This document shows, piece by piece, positions 18,097-26,629 of a DNA stretch of 64,000 bases (its first letter is position 1; every line of letters begins with the position of its first letter). The translations under genes were made by a program, and so were the position numbers. The stretch covers positions 62,001 to 126,000 of the forward strand of contig NZ_FMWU01000008.1 in the NCBI RefSeq assembly GCF_900103195.1, in the 5' to 3' direction. The DNA comes from Methylobacterium sp. UNC378MF. GTDB lineage: Bacteria; Pseudomonadota; Alphaproteobacteria; Rhizobiales; Beijerinckiaceae. The notes below the pieces were generated by a model, which saw only the letters and a program-made list of their open reading frames with translations, was not told where the DNA came from and ran no database searches.

Positions 18097-19449
18097 ATGT
18101 TCGACAAGATCCTGATCGCGAATCGCGGCGAGATCGCCCTGCGCATCCTGCGGGCGGCGAAGGAACTCGGGATCGCCACCGTGGCGGTCCACTCCACGGC
18201 CGACGCGGACGCCATGCATGTGCGGCTGGCCGATGAGAGCGTCTGCATCGGGCCGCCGGCCGCCCGCGACAGCTACCTCAACATCCCGTCGATCATCGCG
18301 GCCTGTGAGATCACCGGGGCGGACGCGGTGCATCCCGGCTACGGCTTCCTTTCGGAGAACGCCCGCTTCGCCGAGGTGCTCGCCCATCACGAGATCGGCT
18401 TCATCGGTCCCAAGGCGCAGCACATCCGCACCATGGGCGACAAGATCGAGGCCAAGCGCACGGCGCTGAAGCTCGGCATCCCTTGCGTGCCGGGCTCCGA
18501 GGGCGGCGTCGAGGATCCCCACGAAGCCAAGCGCGTCGCCGCCGAGATCGGCTATCCGGTTCTGGTCAAGGCGGCCGCCGGCGGCGGCGGCCGCGGCATG
18601 AAAGTCGCGCGCACCGAGGCCGATCTGGAGCAGGCGATCGGCATGGCCCGGTCCGAGGCCAAGGCCGCTTTCGGCAACGACGCGGTCTATCTCGAGAAAT
18701 ATCTGGAGAAGCCCCGGCACATCGAGGTGCAGGTGCTCGGCGACGGGCGGGGCGGCGCCGTACACCTCGCCGAGCGCGACTGCTCGCTCCAGCGCCGCCA
18801 CCAGAAGGTCTGGGAGGAAGGCGGCTCGCCGGCACTCAACGAATCGATGCGCGCCGAGATCGGCGGCATCTGCGCCAACGCCATGAAGGAACTCGGCTAC
18901 CTCGGTGCCGGCACCGTCGAGTTCCTCTACGAGGACGGCCGGTTCTACTTCATCGAGATGAACACCCGGATCCAGGTCGAGCATCCGGTGACCGAGATGA
19001 TCACCGGGATCGATCTGGTCATCGAGCAGATCCAGGTCGCCTCGGGCGGCGGCCTCTCGGTGAGCCAGGCGGACATCAAGGTCGAGGGCCACGCCATCGA
19101 GTGCCGGATCAACGCCGAGCACCCGGAGACCTTCCGGCCGTCACCGGGCGAGATCACCCACTATCACACGCCGGGCGGTCTCGGCGTCCGCGTCGATTCG
19201 GCCGCGTTCCAGGGCTACCGGATCCCGCCGCACTACGATTCGCTGATCGGCAAGCTGATCGTGCACGGCCGCACCCGCAACGAGTGCCTCATGCGCCTGC
19301 GCCGGGCGCTGGACGAATTCGTCATCGACGGTATCGACACGACGCTCCCGCTGTTCCGGACGCTGGTCCGCAACCCGGACGTGCAGAACGGCCTTTACGA
19401 CATCCACTGGCTGGAGCATTTCCTGGACGACGGCGGCATGAAGGCCTGA
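18097..19449 (+). CDS. accC: acetyl-CoA carboxylase biotin carboxylase subunit
   Basis: The 450-residue enzyme carboxylates biotin on AccB using ATP and bicarbonate. It starts [20 protein letters not shown], has the [10 protein letters not shown] motif, the ATP-grasp glycine loop [12 protein letters not shown] (about residues 161-172), and the catalytic [15 protein letters not shown]. Length matches single-subunit AccC and there is no biotinyl domain, which separates it from the longer pccA product elsewhere in this window. A large in-frame extension upstream (to 17416) runs through accB in another frame and was rejected. Confidence 0.95.
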   Translation: MFDKILIANRGEIALRILRAAKELGIATVAVHSTADADAMHVRLADESVCIGPPAARDSYLNIPSIIAACEITGADAVHPGYGFLSENARFAEVLAHHEIGFIGPKAQHIRTMGDKIEAKRTALKLGIPCVPGSEGGVEDPHEAKRVAAEIGYPVLVKAAAGGGGRGMKVARTEADLEQAIGMARSEAKAAFGNDAVYLEKYLEKPRHIEVQVLGDGRGGAVHLAERDCSLQRRHQKVWEEGGSPALNESMRAEIGGICANAMKELGYLGAGTVEFLYEDGRFYFIEMNTRIQVEHPVTEMITGIDLVIEQIQVASGGGLSVSQADIKVEGHAIECRINAEHPETFRPSPGEITHYHTPGGLGVRVDSAAFQGYRIPPHYDSLIGKLIVHGRTRNECLMRLRRALDEFVIDGIDTTLPLFRTLVRNPDVQNGLYDIHWLEHFLDDGGMKA

Positions 19450-19528
19450 CCGGGACCGGGCGCGACTGCGGCGACTGCGTCACGCGCGGGCTCTGGCCTT
19501 TGGACCGGCTGCGCGCGACATTCACGGC

Positions 19529-20212
19529 ATGCACGATTCCGCCCGCGTGGACATCACCCCCGAGATCCTGCTGAAGGCCTACGCGGCGGGCATCTTCCCG
19601 ATGGCCGAGGATGCCGACGATCCGACCCTCTACTGGGTCGAGCCCAAGGCCCGCGGCGTGCTGCCCCTTGACGCGTTCCGCGTGCCCCGGCGCCTTGCGC
19701 GGACGGTGCGGTCCGACCAGTTCGTGGTCCGCTGCGATACCGATTTCGACGGCGTCATCGACGGCTGCGCCGCGCCGCGCCGGGACAGCGAGCGCACCTG
19801 GATCAACGGACGTATCCGCGAACTCTACGGCGCCCTGTTCGACCTCGGCCATGTCCACACCGTCGAGGTCTACGCGGGCGCGGAGGGGCGGCTCGTCGGC
19901 GGGCTGTACGGCGTCTCGCTGGGGGCGGCCTTCTTCGGCGAGAGCATGTTCCACGAGGTGCGCGACGCCTCGAAAATCGCCCTCGTCCATCTGATGGGCC
20001 GCCTGCGCGCCGGGCGTTACCGGCTCGCCGACACCCAGTTCGTCACCGAGCATCTGACGCAGTTCGGCGCCGAGGAAGTGCCGCGGCACGTCTACAAGCG
20101 GCGGCTCGCCGAGGCCCTCGATCAGGTTGCCGACTGGAACGTCTGGCCAGGGGACGGTTCGGTTCCGGGCGCGCGGGTCCTCGCGGCGTTAGGCGCCCCG
20201 GATCTCGATTAG
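19529..20212 (+). CDS. aat: leucyl/phenylalanyl-tRNA--protein transferase
   Basis: Aat adds Leu or Phe from aminoacyl-tRNA to N-terminal Arg or Lys of proteins, marking them for ClpS/ClpAP degradation. The 227-residue protein shows the family signatures [56 protein letters not shown] and DTQFVTEHL. Length is normal. It follows accC by 79 bases on the same strand and may be co-transcribed with accBC, an arrangement frequent in alphaproteobacteria. Confidence 0.95.
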   Translation: MHDSARVDITPEILLKAYAAGIFPMAEDADDPTLYWVEPKARGVLPLDAFRVPRRLARTVRSDQFVVRCDTDFDGVIDGCAAPRRDSERTWINGRIRELYGALFDLGHVHTVEVYAGAEGRLVGGLYGVSLGAAFFGESMFHEVRDASKIALVHLMGRLRAGRYRLADTQFVTEHLTQFGAEEVPRHVYKRRLAEALDQVADWNVWPGDGSVPGARVLAALGAPDLD

Positions 20213-20256
20213 AGCCGGGCGCCGCCGCAAGCCGGCGCGCTGACCGCGGGCTGGCG

Positions 20257-20622
20257 TCAGCGCCGGCGCCGGTGCCGGTAGCCGGTCGAGAACGAGGCGT
20301 ATTGCCGGCCGCGCGCGGACCGGTAGCGGCGCCGGCGGCTGGTGCTGACCTCGGCCGTCTCCTCGACCTGCGGGATCGGCTCGGCCATGGCGGCCGCGGG
20401 CGTCGCCGCAGCGGGCATCGACGTATCGGCCGAGGCGTAACCGCCGGCCACGTTCTTGGCCGCGGGGCCGAACATGGCGAGACACTGGTTGTAGGCGAGA
20501 TCGTTCTTCAGGCGTTCGCATTCACCGATGGAGCGCGGTGCTCCCTGAGCCAGGGCCGGCAGGGGCGCCAGCAGCACGACGAGGGCAGCCAGAGGCTTTA
20601 GGCGCAGGGACGGGCGATGCAC
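20257..20622 (-). CDS. hypothetical secreted protein with Arg-rich tail
   Basis: This 121-residue product has a signal peptide (LKPLAALVVLLAPLPALAQG), a short conserved-looking segment SIGECERLKNDLAYNQCLAM with two cysteines, and a long C-terminal tail rich in Arg, Ser and Tyr ending YRHRRRR. The frame is open much further upstream but contains no ATG near the signal peptide, so a GTG at 20622 is proposed. It is convergent with aat; a GC-rich inverted repeat spans 20231-20267 between the stop codons. No function recognised. Confidence 0.6.
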   Translation of the reverse strand: MHRPSLRLKPLAALVVLLAPLPALAQGAPRSIGECERLKNDLAYNQCLAMFGPAAKNVAGGYASADTSMPAAATPAAAMAEPIPQVEETAEVSTSRRRRYRSARGRQYASFSTGYRHRRRR

Positions 20623-20690
20623 GGAGCGGGATCTCAAGCGGCGACGGGCAGGCTTGTGATCCCCGAGTGCGGCAAAATCGAGGGTCGGAC

Positions 20691-20897
20691 TCAGCGATCG
20701 GGCCGTTCCATCCACCGGATCAGCGGCATCAGCGGGAAGATCCAGGCGATGCCGAGGATCGAGTAGATCACCGCCTGTACGGGTGCCGGAGTCTCCGCGA
20801 TGCGGCTGTCGGCGAGGGTCATCGCGAGTGGGCCGTAGAGGCAGACGAAGGCCAGGATGGCGAGGGTGCCGATCAGGGTCCGGGTGCGGCGGCGCAT
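20691..20897 (-). CDS. DUF2842 small membrane protein
   Basis: The 68-residue protein has two hydrophobic segments (about residues 8-28 and 40-60) and the ending WIFPLMPLIRWMERPD, characteristic of DUF2842, a short inner-membrane family of alphaproteobacteria. Function is unknown. It is divergent from ctaA, and in related genomes this family is often found near heme A synthase, as here. Confidence 0.85.
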   Translation of the reverse strand: MRRRTRTLIGTLAILAFVCLYGPLAMTLADSRIAETPAPVQAVIYSILGIAWIFPLMPLIRWMERPDR

Positions 20898-21083
20898 AGT
20901 TGTATCCCTGGCCTCGCGGCCGGCGCTGCGGGCGCCGACGGGCGACGGCTATCGTCCCCCGATCCGGTTGGCAACGCGCCCACTGACGCGGGCTGCGGCG
21001 CCGGCGCCGTTGCTGGGCGATCGGACATCCCCTAACCCGGACGCGGCGGCCGGGGCATCCCGGCATCCGCGGAAGGTGCGTGC

Positions 21084-22187
21084 ATGGACATGAGTGGCAC
21101 GGGCGAGCGGCGGTCAGGAGCGATGCGGACCTGGCTCTACGTGGTCGCGGCTCTGGTGATCGCCATGGTGGCGGTCGGCGGCGCGACGCGGCTGACCGGG
21201 TCCGGCCTGTCGATCACGGAGTGGCGCCCCGTCACCGGGGCGATCCCGCCGCTCTCCGAGGCCGACTGGGCAACCGAGTTCGCCAAATACAAGGACACGC
21301 CGCAATACAACATCCTCAACCAGGGGATGGGGCTGTCTGCCTTCAAGGTGCTGTATGGCTGGGAATGGGGCCATCGCTTCCTCGGCCGGCTGATCGGCCT
21401 CGTCTTCTTCCTGCCGTTGATCGTGTTCTCGTGGCAGGGTCGGATCAGTCGGCGGCTCGGCCTCGGTCTGCTCGGCCTCGGCGTGCTCGGCGGCTTCCAG
21501 GGCGCGATCGGCTGGATCATGGTCGCCTCAGGCCTCCAGCCCGGCATGACCGCAGTGGCACCGCTCAAGCTCGCCCTGCATCTCACCACAGCGAGCCTGA
21601 TCCTGGCCGGGTTGGTCTGGCTGGCGGCGGGCGAGCGCCGCGGCGTCCTGACGCCGGCCCCGGCTCGCCTGCGCATGACGGCCCTGGCGCTGCCGATCCT
21701 GGTCCTGGTGCAGATCTTCCTCGGCGGCCTCGTCGCCGGCTCGCATGCCGGCCTCGTCTACAACACCTGGCCCTCCATGGATGGCCACTTGGTGCCGCCC
21801 CTGGACAGCCTGTTCGCGATCCGCCCCTGGATCGAGAACTTCGTCGACAACCATGCCCTGGTCCAGTTCGACCATCGGGTAACGGCCTACCTCGTGTTCG
21901 TCGTGGCGGTCCTGCACGCGATCGACGCCAGGCTCACCGGTCCGGCGAGTACGTCCGGGCGGGCCATGGGCGTCGTGATCCTCGTTCTCGCCCAGATGGG
22001 ACTGGGGATCGCGACGCTGCTCCTGGCCGTCCCGCTCTGGGCGGCGCTCGCGCATCAGGTGCTCGCGATGGCGGTGCTGACGATGGCGACGGTCCATGCC
22101 CGGCTGAGCCGGGGATCCGGCTTGGTCAAGCCCGCCGCCGCCGATCCGCCGGTGGGGTTCGAGGGGCTGGCCGGCGGCCGCATCTAA
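21084..22187 (+). CDS. ctaA: heme A synthase (COX15/CtaA)
   Basis: CtaA oxidises the C8 methyl of heme O to a formyl group, giving heme A for aa3-type cytochrome oxidase. The 367-residue membrane protein has about eight helices and the alphaproteobacterial type motifs VGGATRLTGSGLSITEWRPV, GWEWGHRFLGRLIG, GLVYNTWPSMDG and QFDHRVTAYLVF, containing the His residues that hold heme. A perfect hairpin with a T run follows the stop. The start at MDMSGTG was used; an internal ATG at MRTWLY is possible. Confidence 0.95.
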   Translation: MDMSGTGERRSGAMRTWLYVVAALVIAMVAVGGATRLTGSGLSITEWRPVTGAIPPLSEADWATEFAKYKDTPQYNILNQGMGLSAFKVLYGWEWGHRFLGRLIGLVFFLPLIVFSWQGRISRRLGLGLLGLGVLGGFQGAIGWIMVASGLQPGMTAVAPLKLALHLTTASLILAGLVWLAAGERRGVLTPAPARLRMTALALPILVLVQIFLGGLVAGSHAGLVYNTWPSMDGHLVPPLDSLFAIRPWIENFVDNHALVQFDHRVTAYLVFVVAVLHAIDARLTGPASTSGRAMGVVILVLAQMGLGIATLLLAVPLWAALAHQVLAMAVLTMATVHARLSRGSGLVKPAAADPPVGFEGLAGGRI

Positions 22188-22190
22188 TCC

Positions 22191-22232
22191 CTCGTGCGGT
22201 GCGGCCGTCTTGCGGCACCGCACGAGACTTTT
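22191..22232 (+). terminator. Rho-independent terminator after ctaA
   Basis: CTCGTGCGGTGC pairs perfectly with GCACCGCACGAG (12-base stem, 12-base loop) and is followed by ACTTTT. It begins three bases after the ctaA stop codon. Confidence 0.85.
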
Positions 22233-22337
22233 ACCGCTTTCAGTGGAACCTTGGGATAACTCCCCATCCGCAATCTGCACATGGAACGACTAAGACTTCT
22301 CAAGCTTTAAGCTGCACGCGTTGCAGGAGGCTTCAAG

Positions 22338-23021
22338 ATGTCTCTCGCGGAGGATGGTCGACCGCTCTCCCTGACATGGCACTACACGCCGCGGGAGATC
22401 ATGGCAGATGGCGTGATCCACGGGCTCGGCGTGCTGCTCGGCTTCGCCGGTGCTGTCGCCCTGGTGGCAACGGCGATAACGACGCATCTCGGGCTCGGCG
22501 AACGGGCTGCCGTCGTGGTCTACGCCACGGCCCTGGTTCTGATGCTGGGCGTCTCCGCCCTCTACAACCTCTACCCGGTCAGCCCGCGCAAGTGGCTGCT
22601 GCGCCGCGCCGACCACGCCCTGATCTACCTGATGATCGCCGGCACCTACACGCCGCTGGTCGCCCTCGTCGGGTCGGGGCTGCGGGCCTACGCACTCTTG
22701 GCAATGATCTGGGTGGTGGCGCTGATCGGGATCGCGGTGAAGCTGTTCCTTCCGGGGCGGTTCGACCGTCTGTCGATCGGCCTCTACCTGATGCTTGGTT
22801 GGAGCGGGCTCCTCGCCTACGAATCGGTCATCGCGGCGCTTCAGCCGACGGCGCTGTGGCTGCTGGCCATCGGGGGCGCGCTCTATTCCGTCGGGGTGGT
22901 GTTCCATATCTGGCGGACGCTGCCCTTCCAGAACGCGATCTGGCACGGCTTCGTCCTGGCCGCCACGGCGTGCCACTACGGGACCATCTGGGCGAGCCTG
23001 AACGGCTCGCCGATAACGTAG
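22338..23021 (+). CDS. trhA: hemolysin III / TrhA family (PAQR) membrane protein
   Basis: The 227-residue protein has seven predicted membrane helices and the PAQR-family motifs DGVIHGLGVLLGFAG, SALYNLYPV, LRRADHALIYLMIAGTYTP and, near the C-terminus, NAIWHGFVLAATACHY, whose acidic and His residues form the conserved metal site. Bacterial members have been linked to membrane lipid homeostasis rather than lysis. A strong CAGGAGG ribosome site precedes the ATG. It stands alone between the ctaA terminator and a glycosyltransferase gene. Confidence 0.88.
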   Translation: MSLAEDGRPLSLTWHYTPREIMADGVIHGLGVLLGFAGAVALVATAITTHLGLGERAAVVVYATALVLMLGVSALYNLYPVSPRKWLLRRADHALIYLMIAGTYTPLVALVGSGLRAYALLAMIWVVALIGIAVKLFLPGRFDRLSIGLYLMLGWSGLLAYESVIAALQPTALWLLAIGGALYSVGVVFHIWRTLPFQNAIWHGFVLAATACHYGTIWASLNGSPIT

Positions 23022-23164
23022 GATGGAAGCGATTGTGGTCTCGCGGGTAAAACTCCGCTTACCGTCCCCGCGGAAAGGTTGAGGTCGGCGCTCCTGATTT
23101 AAGTATCTCGCGACTGCCAGTGCACCACAACCCGGGGATTGATATTCCCGGGAGCTGGGCCGTG

Positions 23165-24361
23165 GTGTCCGAGACGAACGACTCTGGTATTGCTCAGCGA
23201 TATCGGATCCTTCACGTGTTCCGGGCGCCCGTGGGCGGGCTGTTCCGGCACGTGATGGATCTCGCCCGCCTGCAAGCGGCCGCGGGGCACCCTGTCGGGA
23301 TCGTCTGCGACGCGAATACCGGTGGCGAGCGGGCCGCGCGGGCCCTGGCCGATCTGTTGCCCAGCCTTGACCTTGGGATCGTCCGGATTCCCATGCGCCG
23401 CAATCCGCATCTGTCGGACTGGTCCTGCCTCAGGGCCGTCGCAAAGCGGGCCGCGGAGGTCGGCGCGCAGGTTCTTCACGGCCACGGTGCCAAGGGCGGT
23501 GCCTATGCCCGGCTCGCCGCGTCCGGATCTGCGATCCGCGCCTATACCCCCCATGGCGGCAGCTACAATTATCGGCCCGGCAGTCCGCTTCACCGCCTGT
23601 ACATGGGGGCCGAGGCGGTGCTCGCCCGCAGGACCGATGCGTTCCTGTTCGAGAGCGAGTACGTCGCCGGCCGCCACCGGAGCTTCGTCGGCGGCCCCGT
23701 GCAGGTTACCCGGATCGTGCATAACGGCATCGCGGAGGCCGAGTTCGCCCCCCTGGAGCGCGTCGCCGAGCCCTTCGACCTGCTCTATGTCGGCGAGCTT
23801 CGGGAGGCCAAGGGCCTGCCCTATCTGCTCGAGGCCCTGGCCCGGCTTCGTGCCGAGGGCCGGGCCCTACGCTTGCTGATGGTCGGATCCGGTCCGGATG
23901 CCGAGATCCTGCGGGATACCGTGGCGCGCCTCGGCTTGGCCGATGCGGTCGCGTTCGAGCCGCCGCAGGCGATCCGCTCTGTGCTTGCCCGCGGCCGAAT
24001 CCTCGTGGTCCCGTCGCTGGCGGAATCGCTGCCCTATGTCGTGCTGGAGGCCGCGGCGGCGGCGCAGCCGCTGGTTGCTACCCGGGTCGGCGGCATACCG
24101 GAGATCTTCGGTCCCGCCGCACACGACCTCGTCGCGTCCCGGGATCCGGCAGCCCTCGCTGAAGGCATCCGGCGCGTCCTCGACGCCGCACCCGAAGCGC
24201 TGGCGGCGCGGACCCACAATCTCAGCGCGTCGATCCGGCAGCGCTTCTCCCTGGAGCGCATGGGCAGCGAGGTGATCTCTGGCTACACCGCGGCCTTCGA
24301 GGCCCGCGCGCGTCGCCGCAGCCCGGCCCCACGCGAGATTGCCGGCGCCCGAACGGCCTGA
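23165..24361 (+). CDS. family 4-type glycosyltransferase
   Basis: The protein (about 398 residues from this GTG) has the two-domain GT-B layout. The N-terminal half starts with RILHVFRAPVGGLFRHVMDL and includes HGHGAKGG. The C-terminal half has LLYVGELREAKGLPYLLEAL and the nucleotide-sugar binding PSLAESLPYVVLEAAAAAQP, with the E-x7-E pattern of GT4 enzymes. It likely transfers a sugar to a lipid-linked glycan and precedes a WcaJ-type initiator. The open frame continues to a GTG at 23120; the GTG pair at 23162/23165 after a CGGGAG site was preferred but is uncertain. Confidence 0.85.
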   Translation: MSETNDSGIAQRYRILHVFRAPVGGLFRHVMDLARLQAAAGHPVGIVCDANTGGERAARALADLLPSLDLGIVRIPMRRNPHLSDWSCLRAVAKRAAEVGAQVLHGHGAKGGAYARLAASGSAIRAYTPHGGSYNYRPGSPLHRLYMGAEAVLARRTDAFLFESEYVAGRHRSFVGGPVQVTRIVHNGIAEAEFAPLERVAEPFDLLYVGELREAKGLPYLLEALARLRAEGRALRLLMVGSGPDAEILRDTVARLGLADAVAFEPPQAIRSVLARGRILVVPSLAESLPYVVLEAAAAAQPLVATRVGGIPEIFGPAAHDLVASRDPAALAEGIRRVLDAAPEALAARTHNLSASIRQRFSLERMGSEVISGYTAAFEARARRRSPAPREIAGARTA

Positions 24362-24504
24362 CCGGATCGCGGCCGCGTGACGGTCGTGAGCCTGTGCATC
24401 ACGGTGGAAACGGCTTCCGTATCTGCACCCTTAAGTCTTCCAACAACGCCCCCTGCCAAGCTCCGGTGGAGGCGTCGGCCACAAGGCTCTGGGGGAGCCG
24501 ATCG

Positions 24505-26022
24505 ATGAGCGCGTTCGATATCCGCGATCTGCTCGAGGCCGCGGGACCCATGGAGGGGCCATCGCGCCCGGCCGCCGGCAGGGTGCCCCTTGCCGAGACC
24601 GCGGCGCCCGGACCGACGGCGATCTCGCCGGTCGTGGTCGCCGGGCTGGTGCGTGGGCTGGAATTCGCACTGATCTTCGGCCTGGGCGCGCTTCTGCACG
24701 TGCTGATGCTGCGCGGCCGCGTCCCGTTCGGGCTGACCTATGCGGGTGCGATCGGCATGATCGCGGTGATCACCGTGACGCTGATCCAGGCCTCGGGCGG
24801 CTATCGGATCGCTGCTTTCCGGAGCTTCTTCAAGGCGGCTGTCCGGCTGATCGCAGCCTGGTCGATGACCTTCCTGATGGTCGCAGCCGGCCTCGTGCTC
24901 GCCAAGGTGGCGGACCATTATTCGCGCCTCTGGCTCGCGGCCTTCTTCGCCACCGGCCTCGCGATGCTGCTGGTCGGGCGATGTGTCCTGTTCCGGATCA
25001 TCGACGCGCAGACCCGCGCCGGCCGGTTCGACCGACGCACCGCGATCGTGGGGGGTGGGCAGCCCGCCGAGGACCTGATCGCCGCCCTGGAGACGCAGAG
25101 CGAGAGCGGTATCCGCATCGTCGGCGTGTTCGACGACCGCAACGCGGATCGCTCGTCCGACGTGGTGGCGGGGCACCCGAAGCTCGGCAATGTCGACGAC
25201 CTCGTGGCCTACGCGCGGCATGCCCGTCTCGACCTGATCGTCTTCACGATTCCGATCACCGCGGAGGCCCGGATCCTCCAGATGCTCGCCAAGCTCTGGG
25301 TCCTGCCGATCGACATCCGGCTCTCGGCGCACGCCGCCAAGCTGCGCCTGCGCCCGCGCAGCTACTCGTATCTCGGATCGGTCCCGGTCTTGGACGTGTT
25401 CGACCGGCCGATCGCCGACTGGGATGTGGTGGTGAAGGCGCTGTTCGACCGCTGTGTCGGCCTGCTGCTGCTGCTGGCCTTGTCGCCGCTCATGCTGGCG
25501 ATCGCCGCTGCCGTGCGCCTGACGTCCCATGGGCCGGTCCTCTTCCGGCAGAAGCGCCATGGCTTCAACAACGAGCTGATCGAGGTCTACAAGTTCCGCT
25601 CGATGTACGTGGATCAGTGCGATGCCGGCGCCGCCAAGATGGTGACGCGGGGCGATCCGCGCGTGACGCCGGTCGGTCGCTTCATCCGCAAGACCTCGCT
25701 GGACGAGCTGCCGCAGCTATTCAATGTGCTGAAGGGCGACTTGTCGCTCGTCGGGCCGCGTCCGCACGCGCTTCAGGCTAAGGCCGCCAACACGCTGTAC
25801 GATCAGGTGGTCGACGGCTATTTCGCGCGCCACAAGGTCAAACCCGGCATCACCGGATGGGCCCAGGTCAACGGCTGGCGCGGCGAGACGGATACCTCCG
25901 AGAAGCTGCAGCGGCGCGTCGAGCACGATCTCTACTATATTGAGAACTGGTCGGTGCTGCTCGACCTGCAGATCCTCCTCACCACCCCGTTCGCGCTGTT
26001 CAAGACCGAGAACGCCTACTGA
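24505..26022 (+). CDS. undecaprenyl-phosphate glucose phosphotransferase (WcaJ-type)
   Basis: This 505-residue polyprenol phosphate hexose-1-phosphate transferase starts capsule or exopolysaccharide synthesis by moving a hexose phosphate to undecaprenyl phosphate. It has four N-terminal membrane helices (about residues 45-160), a Rossmann-like middle (AIVGGGQPAEDLI), a membrane re-entrant helix near 315-340 and the catalytic domain with YKFRSMY, SLDELPQLFNVLKGDLSLVG and KPGITGWAQVNGWRGE. A GGGGGAG ribosome site supports the ATG. It follows the glycosyltransferase, and a very strong terminator closes the pair. Confidence 0.92.
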   Translation: MSAFDIRDLLEAAGPMEGPSRPAAGRVPLAETAAPGPTAISPVVVAGLVRGLEFALIFGLGALLHVLMLRGRVPFGLTYAGAIGMIAVITVTLIQASGGYRIAAFRSFFKAAVRLIAAWSMTFLMVAAGLVLAKVADHYSRLWLAAFFATGLAMLLVGRCVLFRIIDAQTRAGRFDRRTAIVGGGQPAEDLIAALETQSESGIRIVGVFDDRNADRSSDVVAGHPKLGNVDDLVAYARHARLDLIVFTIPITAEARILQMLAKLWVLPIDIRLSAHAAKLRLRPRSYSYLGSVPVLDVFDRPIADWDVVVKALFDRCVGLLLLLALSPLMLAIAAAVRLTSHGPVLFRQKRHGFNNELIEVYKFRSMYVDQCDAGAAKMVTRGDPRVTPVGRFIRKTSLDELPQLFNVLKGDLSLVGPRPHALQAKAANTLYDQVVDGYFARHKVKPGITGWAQVNGWRGETDTSEKLQRRVEHDLYYIENWSVLLDLQILLTTPFALFKTENAY

Positions 26023-26031
26023 GCGGGAGGA

Positions 26032-26062
26032 GCCGGCACCGCGCGGTGCCGGCCGAATTTTT
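26032..26062 (+). terminator. Rho-independent terminator after the WcaJ-type gene
   Basis: A perfect 22-base palindrome (arms GCCGGCACCGC and GCGGTGCCGGC) is followed by CGAATTTTT. It lies ten bases after the stop codon and directly before the stop of the convergent LutD-like gene. Confidence 0.9.
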
Positions 26063-26064
26063 CG

Positions 26065-26418
26065 CTACGGCAGGGCGCCGGCCTTCTCCTTGGCCTTCAT
26101 GATCGTGTCACGGCAGCCCTGGGCGTCGCCGGACTTGTCCTGCTGGCGTGCCTGGGCGACCAGCTTCTTGGCCTCCTCCACGCCCGAGGCGCTGGGCTTC
26201 ACGGCGGCATCCGACTTGGTCAGGGCGGGCGGCGTATCGAGGGCCTTGGGCGAATTGGACGAGGTGGTGCCACCGGGCGGCGTCGAGCCGGTCACCGCGG
26301 CGGCACCCGCGCTGTCGAGCCGCCGCTGCAGCGTATCGACCTCGTCGGCGCAGGGGGTGGCGAGGGCCGGCGTGGCGGCCGCCAGGGCAAGGGCTGCAAC
26401 GGCGAAACGGATGATCAT
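26065..26418 (-). CDS. small secreted protein, LutD/LanD-like
   Basis: The 117-residue protein has a signal peptide (MIIRFAVAALALAAATPALA), a short N-terminal helix starting with Cys23, a Pro/Ser/Thr-rich linker of about 45 residues and a charged C-terminal helix pair containing Cys102. The C-terminal 36 residues align without gaps to the LutD protein of this window (10 identities, including the Cys, the KK pair and Gly positions), and the N-terminal Cys-Ala-acidic motif also matches. It lies downstream of lutH on the same strand with about 210 bases between. A role in periplasmic lanthanide handling is inferred from similarity and position only. Confidence 0.65.
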   Translation of the reverse strand: MIIRFAVAALALAAATPALATPCADEVDTLQRRLDSAGAAAVTGSTPPGGTTSSNSPKALDTPPALTKSDAAVKPSASGVEEAKKLVAQARQQDKSGDAQGCRDTIMKAKEKAGALP

Positions 26419-26570
26419 CGGAACGTGGCTCCACGGTGTCGGAACGCGGCCGGCGCCGATCCTCATGCGTGAGCAGGCGGTGGCGCGACGGTGCGGCTAC
26501 CGGGGAGACTCCGGGCAGGCGGGCCCGTTCCCGAGACAGGAGGCCGCATGGGGCCGCCCGGAAACGCGAC

Positions 26571-26608
26571 GGGCGCCCCGCGCGGCCCGTAGGCCGCGGG
26601 AGGCGCCC
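26571..26608 (-). terminator. GC-rich hairpin after lutH
   Basis: Two 17-base arms (26571-26587 and 26592-26608) pair with a short internal mismatch around a 4-base loop. It lies about 20 bases past the lutH stop on the minus strand and is followed there by a short T-containing stretch. It would separate lutH from the LutD-like gene. Confidence 0.55.
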
Positions 26609-26629
26609 GCCCCTCGACACCGAAACTGA

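Noticed and set aside
22241..22275. GGAAC motif upstream of trhA as a possible EcfG (general stress) promoter
   Set aside because: No matching CGTT-type second box at the required spacing was found.
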